In this document: positions 36,026 through 45,070 of the stretch, one piece after another | Position numbering within the stretch: position 1 is the first letter of the stretch | Layout: each line of letters starts with the position of its first letter | Source: Dyadobacter sp. CY347 | GTDB taxonomy: Bacteria; Bacteroidota; Bacteroidia; Cytophagales; Spirosomataceae | DNA length: 64,000 bases | Direction of reading: 5' to 3' | NCBI RefSeq assembly: GCF_021502655.1 | Contig: NZ_JAKFFT010000002.1 | Coordinates: 682,001 to 746,000 of the forward strand | Position numbers and translations under genes: made by a program | Notes under the pieces: model-generated | The model's database searches: none | Told to the model about the DNA's origin: nothing | Seen by the model: the letters and a program-made list of their open reading frames with translations, nothing else

Positions 36026-37252
36026 ATGAGCAACAACCTTGATATAGCATCCATCAGAAATGACTTTCCGATCCTGAATGAAATCGTGAACGGAAAGCAG
36101 CTGGTTTACTTTGATAATGCAGCAACAACGCAAAAGCCGCGTCTGGTTTTGGATGCGCTGTCGGGTTATTATGAGCATTATAATGCCAACATTCACAGGG
36201 GAATCCATCATTTGGCAGAGAAAGCAACTTCTGCATTTGAACTATCGCGCCGCCGTTTGCAGACATTTCTAAATGCGCCGCTTTCGGAGGAAATCATCTT
36301 TACATATGGAACGACCGACGGGATCAATCTTGTAGCATCCAGTTACGGCCGCACATTCCTGAAAGCGGGTGATGAGGTGATCATTTCCACCATGGAGCAC
36401 CATTCCAACATCGTTCCCTGGCAGATGCTTTGCGAGGAAAAGGGTTGTATATTAAAAGTAATTCCGATCAATGACGAGGGTGAATTGCTGATGGATGAAT
36501 ATGAGAAATTGCTGACGGAGCGGACAAAATTTGTATCTGTTGTGCATGTTTCTAATTCTCTCGGCACCATTAATCCTGTCAAACAGATCATTGCAAAAGC
36601 ACATGCCGTTGGTGCGAAAGTGCTGCTGGATGGCGCGCAGGCCAGTTCACATTTGCATCTGGACGTTCAGGACCTGGATTGCGATTTTTATTCATTGTCC
36701 CTGCACAAAATCTACGGCCCGACGGGAATGGGGATCTTGTACGGAAAAAAAGAGTTATTGGACGCCATGCCTCCTTACCGCGGTGGCGGGGAAATGATTA
36801 AGGAAGTGACTTTTGAGAAAACAACATATAATGAGTTGCCCTATAAATTCGAAGCCGGAACGCCTAACATTGCGGACGTTGTGGCCGCAAAGTATGCATT
36901 GGATTATGTGGATACGTTAGGTAAACCGAAGATTGCAGCGCACGAGCACAAGTTGCTGGAATATGCAACGGAAGCTGTAAAGGATATACATGGATTGCGG
37001 ATAATTGGTCAGGCAAAGGAAAAAGTTAGCGTGCTTTCGTTCGTGATTGACGGCATTCATCATCAGGATATGGGCGTGTTGCTGGATCAGCAAGGCATAG
37101 CCGTTCGTACAGGTCACCACTGCACACAGCCTTTAATGCGCCGCTTCAACATTACCGGAACCACCCGCGCCTCATTTGCTGTTTACAACACAATTGAAGA
37201 AATTGATCTTTTGATCCAGGGCTTGCACAAGGTGAAAAGAATGCTCGGATAA
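36026..37252 (+). CDS. sufS: Cysteine desulfurase SufS
   Basis: 408 residues. This PLP enzyme takes sulfur from cysteine, giving alanine and a persulfide for SufE. Motifs: YFDNAATTQKP (about 29-39), the PLP lysine in SLSLHKIYGPTG (K228), and the active-site cysteine in TGHHCTQPL (C366), which marks the group II (SufS) class. The C366 loop is short, as in SufS. It is preceded by a terminator-like hairpin and followed after 47 bases by the DUF5618 gene. Confidence 0.96.
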   Translation: MSNNLDIASIRNDFPILNEIVNGKQLVYFDNAATTQKPRLVLDALSGYYEHYNANIHRGIHHLAEKATSAFELSRRRLQTFLNAPLSEEIIFTYGTTDGINLVASSYGRTFLKAGDEVIISTMEHHSNIVPWQMLCEEKGCILKVIPINDEGELLMDEYEKLLTERTKFVSVVHVSNSLGTINPVKQIIAKAHAVGAKVLLDGAQASSHLHLDVQDLDCDFYSLSLHKIYGPTGMGILYGKKELLDAMPPYRGGGEMIKEVTFEKTTYNELPYKFEAGTPNIADVVAAKYALDYVDTLGKPKIAAHEHKLLEYATEAVKDIHGLRIIGQAKEKVSVLSFVIDGIHHQDMGVLLDQQGIAVRTGHHCTQPLMRRFNITGTTRASFAVYNTIEEIDLLIQGLHKVKRMLG

Positions 37253-37299
37253 TATCATTAAATTAACCTCCGAATTTTAAACCAAACCTATATACACCT

Positions 37300-37680
37300 A
37301 TGCCAAACACAGTACAAGAAGCAAAGCGTTATCTGGATAATGCGAAGGAGATTTTGAAAGAGAAAGCGAAGAAGGAAGACGGATTTTATCAGGATAAAAA
37401 ATATGTAAAGCTGGCTGGGCATGCAGCTTATACCGGGGTTCTAGTGGCTTTGGACAGTTTACTTGGTAAGAAAACCAAAGGCCGCAAAAGCGTTGAATGG
37501 TATCAAAACGAATTGAGCAAGGTTGACAAGAAAGTACTTACGACTTTTAATGATGCTTATGATACGCTGCATCTCGCGATGAGTTATGATGGGAACCGTT
37601 CAGCTGATGTATCAAAGACAGGTATAAAGTTGGCAGAGTCACTGATCAATTGGGTGGAAACCAGAACAGCCGTCGCATAA
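37300..37680 (+). CDS. DUF5618-like small protein inside the suf operon
   Basis: 126 residues, mainly helical and basic (VQEAKRYLDNAKEILKEKAKKEDGFYQ at the start, then HAAYTGVLVALDSLLGKK). No cysteine and no membrane segment are seen, so it is unlikely to bind a cluster directly. It resembles the DUF5618 family, whose members look like HEPN-type helical bundles; that resemblance is only by eye. Its place between sufS and sufE (14 bases before sufE) on the same strand suggests a link with Fe-S assembly, but nothing more can be said. Confidence 0.65.
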   Translation: MPNTVQEAKRYLDNAKEILKEKAKKEDGFYQDKKYVKLAGHAAYTGVLVALDSLLGKKTKGRKSVEWYQNELSKVDKKVLTTFNDAYDTLHLAMSYDGNRSADVSKTGIKLAESLINWVETRTAVA

Positions 37681-37693
37681 TTTTAAAAATACA

Positions 37694-38128
37694 ATGACCA
37701 TAAACGAGATACAGGACGAACTAATTTCAGATTTTGAATTGTTTGATGATTGGGAGAGTAAGTACGAGTACATAATCGATCTCGGAAAGCAGTTCCCGCC
37801 GTTGGAAGAGCAATATAAAACGGAGGACAACATTATAAAGGGCTGCCAGTCCCGTGTGTGGCTGAATGCTTTCATGGAGGGCGATTTGCTGAAATTCGAG
37901 GCGGATAGCGACGCAATCATTGTTCGCGGATTGGTTAGCATGCTTGTGAAAGTTTTATCAGGACATACACCAAGGGAAATTGCCAGTGCGGATCTTTATT
38001 TCATGGAACGCATCGGATTACATCAGCATCTGGCACAAACCCGTTCGAATGGCCTGGCGTCAATGTTGAAGCAGATGAAGGCTTATGGTGTCGCTTTTCA
38101 GGCAAATTCTTTTAATACAGCGAAATAA
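37694..38128 (+). CDS. sufE: Sulfur acceptor protein SufE
   Basis: 144 residues, standard SufE length. It accepts the persulfide from SufS and passes it to the scaffold. The acceptor cysteine is C51 in NIIKGCQSRVWL, the same residue number as in E. coli SufE. The C-terminal SNGLASMLKQMKAYG motif is also conserved. It follows the DUF5618 gene by 14 bases and precedes the SufT-like gene by 26 bases. Confidence 0.95.
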   Translation: MTINEIQDELISDFELFDDWESKYEYIIDLGKQFPPLEEQYKTEDNIIKGCQSRVWLNAFMEGDLLKFEADSDAIIVRGLVSMLVKVLSGHTPREIASADLYFMERIGLHQHLAQTRSNGLASMLKQMKAYGVAFQANSFNTAK

Positions 38129-38153
38129 TTCAGATTAGTAAAATTTATAGAAA

Positions 38154-38465
38154 ATGTCAGAGTCAGAGTTAAGGGAAGAAGTTGTTAAAGCCATTAAGAC
38201 CGTGTACGATCCGGAAATTCCGGTGGATGTGTATGAGCTTGGGCTGATTTACGATTTGAAAATTTTCCCTGTCAATAATGTATTTGTATCCATGACCCTG
38301 ACATCGCCTTCCTGCCCATCCGCGGGAACATTGCCGGGCGAAGTAGAACAGAAGATCCGTGAAGTGGAAGGGGTGAATGATGTAAGTCTCGAACTGACAT
38401 TTGATCCTCCCTATACAACAGAAATGATGTCGGAAGAAGCAAAGCTTGAACTGGGTTTCATGTAA
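38154..38465 (+). CDS. sufT: SufT-like MIP18 family (DUF59) Fe-S maturation factor
   Basis: 103 residues, a complete MIP18/DUF59 domain. Hallmarks are VYDPEIPVDVYELGLIYDL (about 17-35) and TLTSPSCPSAGTLP (about 49-62) with the conserved single cysteine. Family members assist Fe-S transfer to client proteins; in Gram-positives the SUF-linked form is named SufT. It is located right behind sufE, which supports that role. Confidence 0.9.
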   Translation: MSESELREEVVKAIKTVYDPEIPVDVYELGLIYDLKIFPVNNVFVSMTLTSPSCPSAGTLPGEVEQKIREVEGVNDVSLELTFDPPYTTEMMSEEAKLELGFM

Positions 38466-38520
38466 TTTTCTCCGGTTGAGAAGAATATAATTTTATCATA
38501 AACTTTAATTTTTAGAAAAT

Positions 38521-38949
38521 ATGTATCCACCACAATTAGTGGCCCCGATGAAAGCTGAACTAGTTAATGTCGGTTTTCAGGATTTGACAACGGCTGAGGA
38601 AGTTGACAATTTTATGCAAACTACAAAAGGCACGGCTTTGGTTGTGATCAATTCGGTTTGCGGATGTGCGGCAGGAGCGGCCCGTCCGGGTGTAACGGCA
38701 GCTTTGTCTCGCAGCGAGATTAAGCCAGATCATTTGGCAACTGTTTTCGCAGGAGCTGATCTGGAAGCAGTCGCTAAAATGCGCGAATATACATTGCCAT
38801 ATCCCCCGTCTTCACCAGCAGTAGCGCTTTTCAAAGATGGTGAACTAATCCATTTTGTAGAGCGTCATCACATCGAAGGCCGTTCGGCTGAGATGATTGC
38901 ACAACATTTGCAAATGGCATTTGAAGAGTTCTGCGCGGAAGAAGCGTAG
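38521..38949 (+). CDS. BrxA/BrxB family bacilliredoxin
   Basis: 142 residues. The YphP/YqiW-type thioredoxin-fold active site is the CGC motif in NSVCGCAAGAARPG (about residues 47-49 for CGC). In Firmicutes these proteins remove bacillithiol from cysteines; several Cytophagales are proposed to make bacillithiol-type thiols, so a de-bacillithiolation role is plausible. It is the last gene of the suf run, followed by a strong terminator, which points to redox protection of Fe-S assembly. Confidence 0.9.
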   Translation: MYPPQLVAPMKAELVNVGFQDLTTAEEVDNFMQTTKGTALVVINSVCGCAAGAARPGVTAALSRSEIKPDHLATVFAGADLEAVAKMREYTLPYPPSSPAVALFKDGELIHFVERHHIEGRSAEMIAQHLQMAFEEFCAEEA

Positions 38950-38973
38950 TCTTTTAAAATATGAATGAATATG

Positions 38974-39014
38974 CGGCTACTTTCGATTAAATTTGAAAGT
39001 AGCCGTCTCTTTTT
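38974..39014 (+). terminator. Terminator at the end of the suf operon
   Basis: 11-bp perfect stem CGGCTACTTTC (38974-38984) and GAAAGTAGCCG (38995-39005), then TCTCTTTTT. Confidence 0.9.
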
Positions 39015-39039
39015 GAGATCTTTTTAAGCCTGATTTTTT

Positions 39040-40149
39040 ATGCGAGGACATCGTTTTTCTAAATTTATACCAGCCGAACAAGGCCCAAACAGCAAGTTTG
39101 ACCAATTGTTCGACATCTTTCAGCAGTTGTTGTTAATGACTTCCGGCGATGTTTCTGAGGCAATGTCATGGCTTAGCGAACTCGACCGTCAATATAATCT
39201 CACCAACGATTCCTACGGTATCGGCGACTTTTTTGATGACCTGAAAAAGAAAGGTTACATCACCGAAGAAAAGCAAGAGGGCGAGAGTAAGCTCATTATG
39301 ACGCCCAAAGCCGAAAAGAGCATTCGTAAAAGTGCTTTGGACGAGATTTTCGGCAAATTAAAGCGCTCAAAATCGGGTGGCAACCATCACACGCCGCATA
39401 TGGGTGTTGGTGATGAGCTGAGCAGTGACATTCGCCAATTTCAGTTTGGTGACACGCTGGATCAGATCGCGATGACGGAATCCATCAAGAATGCGCAGGT
39501 TAACCACGGAATAGGCGATTTTATGTTGATGGAAAACGACCTGGAAGTCGTTGAACGTGAGCAAAAAACGACTACTGCAACGGTTGTAATGATCGATATC
39601 AGTCATTCCATGATCTTATATGGGGAAGACCGCATTACACCGGCCAAAAAAGTGGCGCTTGCACTGGCTGAACTCATCAGAAGTAAATATCCGAAAGACT
39701 CGCTGGACATTATCGTGTTTGGAAATGATGCCTGGCAGATCCAGATCAAAGATCTGCCTTACCTGGAAGTCGGCCCTTATCACACGAATACTGTGGCTGG
39801 TTTAGAGCTTGCTATGGACATTTTGCGTCGTAAAAAAACGCGAAATAAGCAGATTTTCATGATTACGGACGGAAAACCGACTTGCCTGAAAGAAGGGATC
39901 CGTTACTACAAAAACAGTTTCGGCTTGGACCGCAAGATCATCAACAAAACGCTGACCTTGGCCGCACAATGCAGAAGACTGGACATTCCGGTTACGACTT
40001 TCATGATTGCGACGGATCCATATTTGAAACAATTCGTGCAGAATTTCACGCAAGTGAATAACGGGCGCGCTTATTACAGCAACCTGCAAGGCTTAGGCGG
40101 ATTTGTGCTCGAAGATTTTCAGCGTAACCGCCGGAAAAACGTTAAATAA
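39040..40149 (+). CDS. VWA-domain protein of the magnesium chelatase/MoxR-partner type
   Basis: 369 residues, no signal peptide. The N-terminal third (about 1-170) is helical and charged; the C-terminal half is a von Willebrand A domain with the metal-ion site DISHSM (about 188-193), a conserved Thr loop and MITDGKPT (about 278-285, the third metal ligand). Proteins of this shape usually work with a MoxR or ChlI-type AAA+ ATPase in complex assembly. No such ATPase adjoins it here, so its partner lies elsewhere. It has its own unit after the suf terminator and converges with the PIG-L gene. Confidence 0.84.
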   Translation: MRGHRFSKFIPAEQGPNSKFDQLFDIFQQLLLMTSGDVSEAMSWLSELDRQYNLTNDSYGIGDFFDDLKKKGYITEEKQEGESKLIMTPKAEKSIRKSALDEIFGKLKRSKSGGNHHTPHMGVGDELSSDIRQFQFGDTLDQIAMTESIKNAQVNHGIGDFMLMENDLEVVEREQKTTTATVVMIDISHSMILYGEDRITPAKKVALALAELIRSKYPKDSLDIIVFGNDAWQIQIKDLPYLEVGPYHTNTVAGLELAMDILRRKKTRNKQIFMITDGKPTCLKEGIRYYKNSFGLDRKIINKTLTLAAQCRRLDIPVTTFMIATDPYLKQFVQNFTQVNNGRAYYSNLQGLGGFVLEDFQRNRRKNVK

Positions 40150-40155
40150 TGCTTT

Positions 40156-42633
40156 CTACTTTTTGCCAGCAGAAATCATGTTGGCAAAAAGTCGGTAAGC
40201 TCCGGTTACACCTGCCGGAAGCTCGCGGAAAAAGGACAGTCCCGTGTAAATGTAATGTCCCTTGCCATATTGGGCATATAGCACGCTGCCTTCCTTCAAA
40301 GTTTCATCTTTATCATTGGCTGAAAACAAGGCCTGATAATTCTTTTTATCCCAGGTTTGCGCAAAATATAAGCCGCGTTCCTGGATCCAGCCGTCAAAAT
40401 CTTTCTCTGTTATCTTGTTAGGATAGTTAAGTAAAGGGTGCTCCGGCAGCAAAAAGCGCATTTCCGCATCTTCTTCCGCTACGCGGTCCCTTCCTAGTTC
40501 GATATCGTAAGGCCCGATTTGTTTCACTTTTTGTCCGCCCGGAATGGTGTACTGAACGACCATTGTGCCGCCGTTTTTTACATAATCCATTAGTTTGGAC
40601 TGATAATTAGCAAGATAACTTTCTGTATTATAAGCTCTTACCCCAACTACAATGGCGTCATAAATCGCCAGGTCTTTTGACAAACCTGCTTCATTTAGCA
40701 TGGTAACCTGGCAGTCCATTTGCCGCAAGGCTGTGGGCACATCGTCGCCGGCTCCGGCAATATAGCCAATGTTCTTAACAGTCGCTTTTACATCAATCTT
40801 GGCGAGTTTTGCTTCCGAAGTTGGGAAAATGGTTTGGCTTGGAATGTGCTGGTAGGCAATAGTTTTAATGGATTTATCAAGCATTTGGCCTTCCACGGTC
40901 GCGATTGCTTTTAGTTTTACTTCCTGATTATCAGCAGGAGGCGTAATGATGAACGAGAAATATTGTTGCTGATATTTTCCTTTTAAATCAAAGCTTGCAG
41001 ACTCGGGAACTGATTTCCAGCCTGCCGGAATTTCCGGCCTAACCGATCCTTTTACATTTTTCCGTTGCGCTTCCACGACAATGGTGACTGTTTTGGGTTC
41101 CAATGATGAAAATATGAAAACGGGTTCGGTAATGGTCATTGTTACGGCTGGACGGATTTCAAATGGCCGATAAATCTCGCCCTGTGCCGGATCCGTGCTT
41201 TTATAGATCCATGGCCGCGAAAAGCTGAACTGCTGACCGCCTATTTCAAACGTAAATTTGGTGACGGTTTCCGGGCGGTTTTCAGGAAACCCAATGTCCT
41301 GCTGATTGTCGATTTGAAACAAACCTTTGTCAATGGGTTTTTCCAGCCAGTAAGGTTGCGTTACTTTCAATTTAGCGGGTAAAAGCGGGGTTAATGCAAT
41401 GGAATTCAATTCGTTATCTTCCAATGGCATATTGAATGTGCTGTCTTTTCCCTTTCCCGTCCATTGCAAGGAAACCAGTCTTACAGGATAATCAGATCTT
41501 TTGACAACGGAAATTTTGATAGAAGCCGTATCGCCCGCAACCTGGGAAAAATCGTCCGGATTGGTTTCAAACCAAAGTCCCGCACATTGTAAGATCAGCT
41601 CCTTAACCTCTTCTTTTTTGGCTTTAATATAAATGTTGGCGGAATCCAGCTTATTCAGTTCCGCATTGATTTTCAAAAGTCCAGGAACAGATGCGGCTGG
41701 CTTGTTTACCGTAAAGTTCTTGATCGCAGCCAAAACCATAGCCTGCACTTTTTCGGATCCTTTTACACGCTTCCAGGAAACATCAATGCCGTCAAACAAG
41801 CTTTTTTGTGCAGGTTCTCCGACTTTATGCAAGAAATAATCGATCCTCGCCCCGCGCTGCGGCGCACTTCCAAATCCCTGGCTCCTGTGCTGGCTGCGAC
41901 TTTCAGCTGCAATTTCAGTATAAGATTTGCCCAAAACAGGATTAAAACCACCGATTTCAATCGAAATGAACGGGTTCTTCTCTTCCGTTGGCTGCTTATT
42001 CGTAAAACCGGGGGTGTATGTGTTCCAAACAAGCCTTTTCGCCTGCCATGGCTTAACGAATTTCAGTTGATCCGGGTAAGACTTGGGATCGGCAGCCATA
42101 CTGAATCCCTGTTCAGCGAGGAATGCGGAAGTTTGGTGATGGCCGTGTCCAGCGCGCGGATCGGGTGGAAAGCGGGTAATGATCACATCGGGCTGGAACT
42201 TACGTATCATCCAGATCACATCGCCCAAAACTTTGTCCTTATCCCAAAAATTCAATGTTTCATCACGGGTTTTGGAAAAACCAAAATCATAAGCCCTTGA
42301 AAAAAACTGCTGCGCACCATCAATCCGCCGTGCCGCAAGCAACTCCTGCGTGCGGATCACACCAATGTTGTAACCCTGTTCTGCCCCGATCAGGTTTTGT
42401 CCGCCATCGCCTCTTGTTAGCGATAAATATCCCGTCCTCACCAGCTGATCTTTTGATAAATACGAAAGCATCAACGTGTTTTCGTCATCCGGATGCGCGG
42501 CAATGTAAAGGACGGAGCCTAATACATTCAGTTTCTTAATGTTTTGAAAAATTTCACTCGAAGACTGCGAAGGAACTTGTGCGGAAATTTGGAATGCGAT
42601 GAATAAAAAGAGGATGGTAAGAATTCGCAGCAT
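40156..42633 (-). CDS. Large secreted PIG-L family deacetylase
   Basis: 825 residues with a signal peptide (about 1-18, ending ISAQ). The N-terminal PIG-L/LmbE domain (about 35-290) carries the zinc-binding AAHPDDE motif (about 45-51), TRGDGGQN (about 74-81) and GHGHHQTS (about 163-170). The middle is made of beta-sandwich domains of the NEW3/alpha-galactosidase type, and the last third resembles a class I glutamine-amidotransferase-like fold (AIYDAIVVGVRAYNT, then LMDYVKNGGTMVVQY). PIG-L enzymes remove acetyl groups from N-acetylglucosamine-type substrates; the true substrate of this large secreted form is unknown. It lies 32 bases downstream of the PPTase gene on the same strand. Confidence 0.85.
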   Translation of the reverse strand: MLRILTILFLFIAFQISAQVPSQSSSEIFQNIKKLNVLGSVLYIAAHPDDENTLMLSYLSKDQLVRTGYLSLTRGDGGQNLIGAEQGYNIGVIRTQELLAARRIDGAQQFFSRAYDFGFSKTRDETLNFWDKDKVLGDVIWMIRKFQPDVIITRFPPDPRAGHGHHQTSAFLAEQGFSMAADPKSYPDQLKFVKPWQAKRLVWNTYTPGFTNKQPTEEKNPFISIEIGGFNPVLGKSYTEIAAESRSQHRSQGFGSAPQRGARIDYFLHKVGEPAQKSLFDGIDVSWKRVKGSEKVQAMVLAAIKNFTVNKPAASVPGLLKINAELNKLDSANIYIKAKKEEVKELILQCAGLWFETNPDDFSQVAGDTASIKISVVKRSDYPVRLVSLQWTGKGKDSTFNMPLEDNELNSIALTPLLPAKLKVTQPYWLEKPIDKGLFQIDNQQDIGFPENRPETVTKFTFEIGGQQFSFSRPWIYKSTDPAQGEIYRPFEIRPAVTMTITEPVFIFSSLEPKTVTIVVEAQRKNVKGSVRPEIPAGWKSVPESASFDLKGKYQQQYFSFIITPPADNQEVKLKAIATVEGQMLDKSIKTIAYQHIPSQTIFPTSEAKLAKIDVKATVKNIGYIAGAGDDVPTALRQMDCQVTMLNEAGLSKDLAIYDAIVVGVRAYNTESYLANYQSKLMDYVKNGGTMVVQYTIPGGQKVKQIGPYDIELGRDRVAEEDAEMRFLLPEHPLLNYPNKITEKDFDGWIQERGLYFAQTWDKKNYQALFSANDKDETLKEGSVLYAQYGKGHYIYTGLSFFRELPAGVTGAYRLFANMISAGKK
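40158..40192. terminator. Hairpin in the convergent VWA/PIG-L junction
   Basis: 11-bp perfect stem ACTTTTTGCCA (40158-40168) and TGGCAAAAAGT (40182-40192). It lies inside the last codons of the PIG-L gene and eight bases past the VWA stop. It is a plausible terminator for the minus-strand transcript and a weaker one for the plus strand. Confidence 0.6.
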
Positions 42634-42665
42634 ATGGGGGATTAGGTTTAAAACTTTTTCAAAAA

Positions 42666-43292
42666 TCAGACGGTCCAGGCTATTAAGTAGTCGTCAAATG
42701 CGTCGTAATGCACCTGAACGGACTCATTTATATTTTCCTTTTGAATACAAACCTCAATAATTCCATTTTGGTTGCTGTGAAAAGGATTTGTAATGATATG
42801 TTTTTTCAAGTCCAGATCCGCATCTCCTGCATATTTAAATACAGCTTCCTTAGCACACCAGATCAAATGCAGCAAAACGTTGTCGTTCAGATCGGTCCAC
42901 TGCATTTCGGCATCATTCAAAAAATAATCCGCGCCTTTCGAAATAGAGGGTTTCATTTGTTGTAAATCTATTCCAATAGGCTTAATATCATGCACATATA
43001 CGCTTGCATATTCGCCTGAATGCGACATAGACAATTGCTTAGCGCGATCCTTTATATTTGGTTTGCGGTGTTCATCATATATAATGATGGGCTGCAAATG
43101 GGTCATTTCCTGCAATAAAATGCGGCAAGCCAGCCATTCCTGCTTTCTGCGGTCGGTTTTTTTATCTTCCAGTGCCAGCAATGCCAAGTCGGGCAGGTGA
43201 ACCATTTCTTTCAGTTCCTGCCAACTTTCCGACATCCGCCATAACCCCAACGTTGAATCATCCGAGATGCTTTTTATGTAACAGATGGCCAT
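42666..43292 (-). CDS. 4'-phosphopantetheinyl transferase superfamily protein
   Basis: 208 residues. It transfers phosphopantetheine from CoA to a serine of carrier proteins. The two family motifs are present: GIDL (107-110, metal site) and WCAKEAVFK (145-153). Length and layout fit the Sfp-like rather than the short AcpS type, so it serves secondary carrier proteins. It diverges from the resorcinol-type gene block that contains a carrier protein at 55690, making that protein its probable client. PIG-L follows on the same strand. Confidence 0.88.
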   Translation of the reverse strand: MAICYIKSISDDSTLGLWRMSESWQELKEMVHLPDLALLALEDKKTDRRKQEWLACRILLQEMTHLQPIIIYDEHRKPNIKDRAKQLSMSHSGEYASVYVHDIKPIGIDLQQMKPSISKGADYFLNDAEMQWTDLNDNVLLHLIWCAKEAVFKYAGDADLDLKKHIITNPFHSNQNGIIEVCIQKENINESVQVHYDAFDDYLIAWTV

Positions 43293-43299
43293 TTATTGT

Positions 43300-43307
43300 T
43301 AATTTTG
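43300..43307 (+). promoter_or_regulatory. -7 promoter element for the dar-type gene block
   Basis: TAATTTTG is a perfect TAnnTTTG match, 48 bases before the ATG of the C45-type gene. It lies in the 62-base gap between the divergent PPTase gene and the block. Confidence 0.5.
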
Positions 43308-43354
43308 ATATTCAAACCGGGCATTATAACTGCATTTGCCCGTCTCTGCTCATT

Positions 43355-45070
43355 ATGTGGCCCAAAAATAAAATTACAAGGAACGTCCTGAAAACCTTTG
43401 GCATATTCCTGCTTATCGCAGGCATGCTCTTTGGCCTTTTCATCTGGCGCATCCGCGTGCCGGCTCCCAAACTTGAAAGTAATAAAACTACCGAGAGTTA
43501 CAAGCGCATCAGGGTTGCCGAGGATCATTATACGGTCGGGAATTGCTGGCTTAAAAAGAATAAGCAGGGAATCTGGGAAATGTATCTCGAAGGGAAACCT
43601 TACGAGCGCGGGCTTATCTACGGCATTCTTGCAAAGGAGTTAATGGAAAAGCAGGAAGTCCATTTTGTGAACCAGATTAAAGAAATGATCCCTAGCAGCG
43701 TGTTTTTGCAAGTGCTGAAAGGTTTTGTGGGCTGGTTTAACCGTGATATTTACAAATACATTCCCGAGGAAAACCAGCAGGAGATTTACGGCGTTTCGCA
43801 GTCATTTTCTGAACAGTTCAACTACATTGGCCCGAAATATTATCGCATTCTCAATTACCACGCCGCCCACGACATTGGCCACGCGCTCACGGACCTGAAT
43901 ATGGTCGGCTGCACGTCTTTCGCGGTTAACAATGCATTGACAGAGGATTCAACATTGCTGATAGCAAGGAACTTCGATTTTTACATGGGCGACGCTTTCG
44001 CGGAAGACAAGCTGATCGTGTTCATGAACCCGGATAAAGGCTACAAATTTGCTTCCTATGCTTGGGCGGGACTCACGGGCGTGGTTTCGGGTATGAATGA
44101 GAAAGGCATTACGGTCACATTAAACGCTTCAAAATCAGACATTCCCTTTGCAGCGAAGGAGCCGATCTCGATTTTGGCGAGGGAAATTTTGCAATATGCA
44201 GGCACAATTGAAGAAGCGACCAAAATTGCGCAGCGGAGCGAAACATTCGTGTCTGAGTCGTTGCTGATCGGGTCGGCTGCTGACGATAATGCTGCCATTA
44301 TTGAAAAATCACCTCAGAAAATGGATGTTTTTGAATCGGGTAAAGATTATCTGGTTTGTGCTAATCATTATCAGGGAAAATCGTTTGTCGGTGATTCTGT
44401 GAACATTAACAACATTAGAGACACGGATTCCAAGTCGCGTTTTGATCGGATGAATGAACTCATGAACCGTTCTTACCCGATGGACGTGGATAAGGCCGCA
44501 GCTATTTTGCGTGATCAGAAAGGGGTTAAGGACAAATTTGTGGGCTATGGCAATTCAAAAACATTAAACCAGCTCATCGCGCATCACGGGATTTTGTTCA
44601 AACCCGAAAAACAGGAAATGTGGATTTCGACGCCGCCTTACCAGTTGGGGGAATTTATTTATTACAATCTGAATGACGTTTTTTCCGGCAAAGGAACATT
44701 CAAACCGAACGAATCGCTGAAAATCCGGCCTGATCCGTTCGTGGCATCCAATGATTACAAGAAATTTGAAGCCTTCAAAGCCACCAGGCAAAAGATCACC
44801 AAATATGTAATGCTGGGCGTTCCTTTCGAGCTTTCGCGCGAAGAGGAAGTGGCCTTTGTCGCCAATAACCCGGAAAGTTATCTTACCTATCTGTTTTTAG
44901 GGGATTATTTCAAAACAAAGAAAAATTTCAAGAAAGCGATCAGTTATTACCGGGAAGCATTGAAACGCGATGTGGCTTCTCTGAATGAAAGGAATGTGAT
45001 CAAAGACAAAATTGCTGAAAGTCAAAAAGTCTCCTTTCTGATTTTTAGTTATAAACCTGAATCCCAATGA
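43355..45070 (+). CDS. C45-type (acyl-CoA:6-APA acyltransferase-like) membrane-anchored acyltransferase/hydrolase
   Basis: 571 residues from the ATG at 43355; the frame is open from 43172, but that upstream part is antisense to the PPTase gene and has no family character. One N-terminal transmembrane helix (about 12-32) anchors a periplasmic Ntn-hydrolase domain. The predicted autocatalytic nucleophile is C186 in NMVGCTSFAVN, followed by IARNFDFYMGD, typical of the C45 family. A TPR-like hairpin ends the protein (about 520-560). C45 relatives cleave or form amide or ester acyl links. In this block it may acylate the resorcinol product. The last 4 bases (ATGA) overlap the ligase start. Confidence 0.83.
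   Translation: MWPKNKITRNVLKTFGIFLLIAGMLFGLFIWRIRVPAPKLESNKTTESYKRIRVAEDHYTVGNCWLKKNKQGIWEMYLEGKPYERGLIYGILAKELMEKQEVHFVNQIKEMIPSSVFLQVLKGFVGWFNRDIYKYIPEENQQEIYGVSQSFSEQFNYIGPKYYRILNYHAAHDIGHALTDLNMVGCTSFAVNNALTEDSTLLIARNFDFYMGDAFAEDKLIVFMNPDKGYKFASYAWAGLTGVVSGMNEKGITVTLNASKSDIPFAAKEPISILAREILQYAGTIEEATKIAQRSETFVSESLLIGSAADDNAAIIEKSPQKMDVFESGKDYLVCANHYQGKSFVGDSVNINNIRDTDSKSRFDRMNELMNRSYPMDVDKAAAILRDQKGVKDKFVGYGNSKTLNQLIAHHGILFKPEKQEMWISTPPYQLGEFIYYNLNDVFSGKGTFKPNESLKIRPDPFVASNDYKKFEAFKATRQKITKYVMLGVPFELSREEEVAFVANNPESYLTYLFLGDYFKTKKNFKKAISYYREALKRDVASLNERNVIKDKIAESQKVSFLIFSYKPESQ

Noticed and set aside
43172-43354. N-terminal extension of the C45-type gene
   Set aside because: The first 61 residues overlap the PPTase gene on the other strand and the normal membrane-anchor start is the ATG at 43355.
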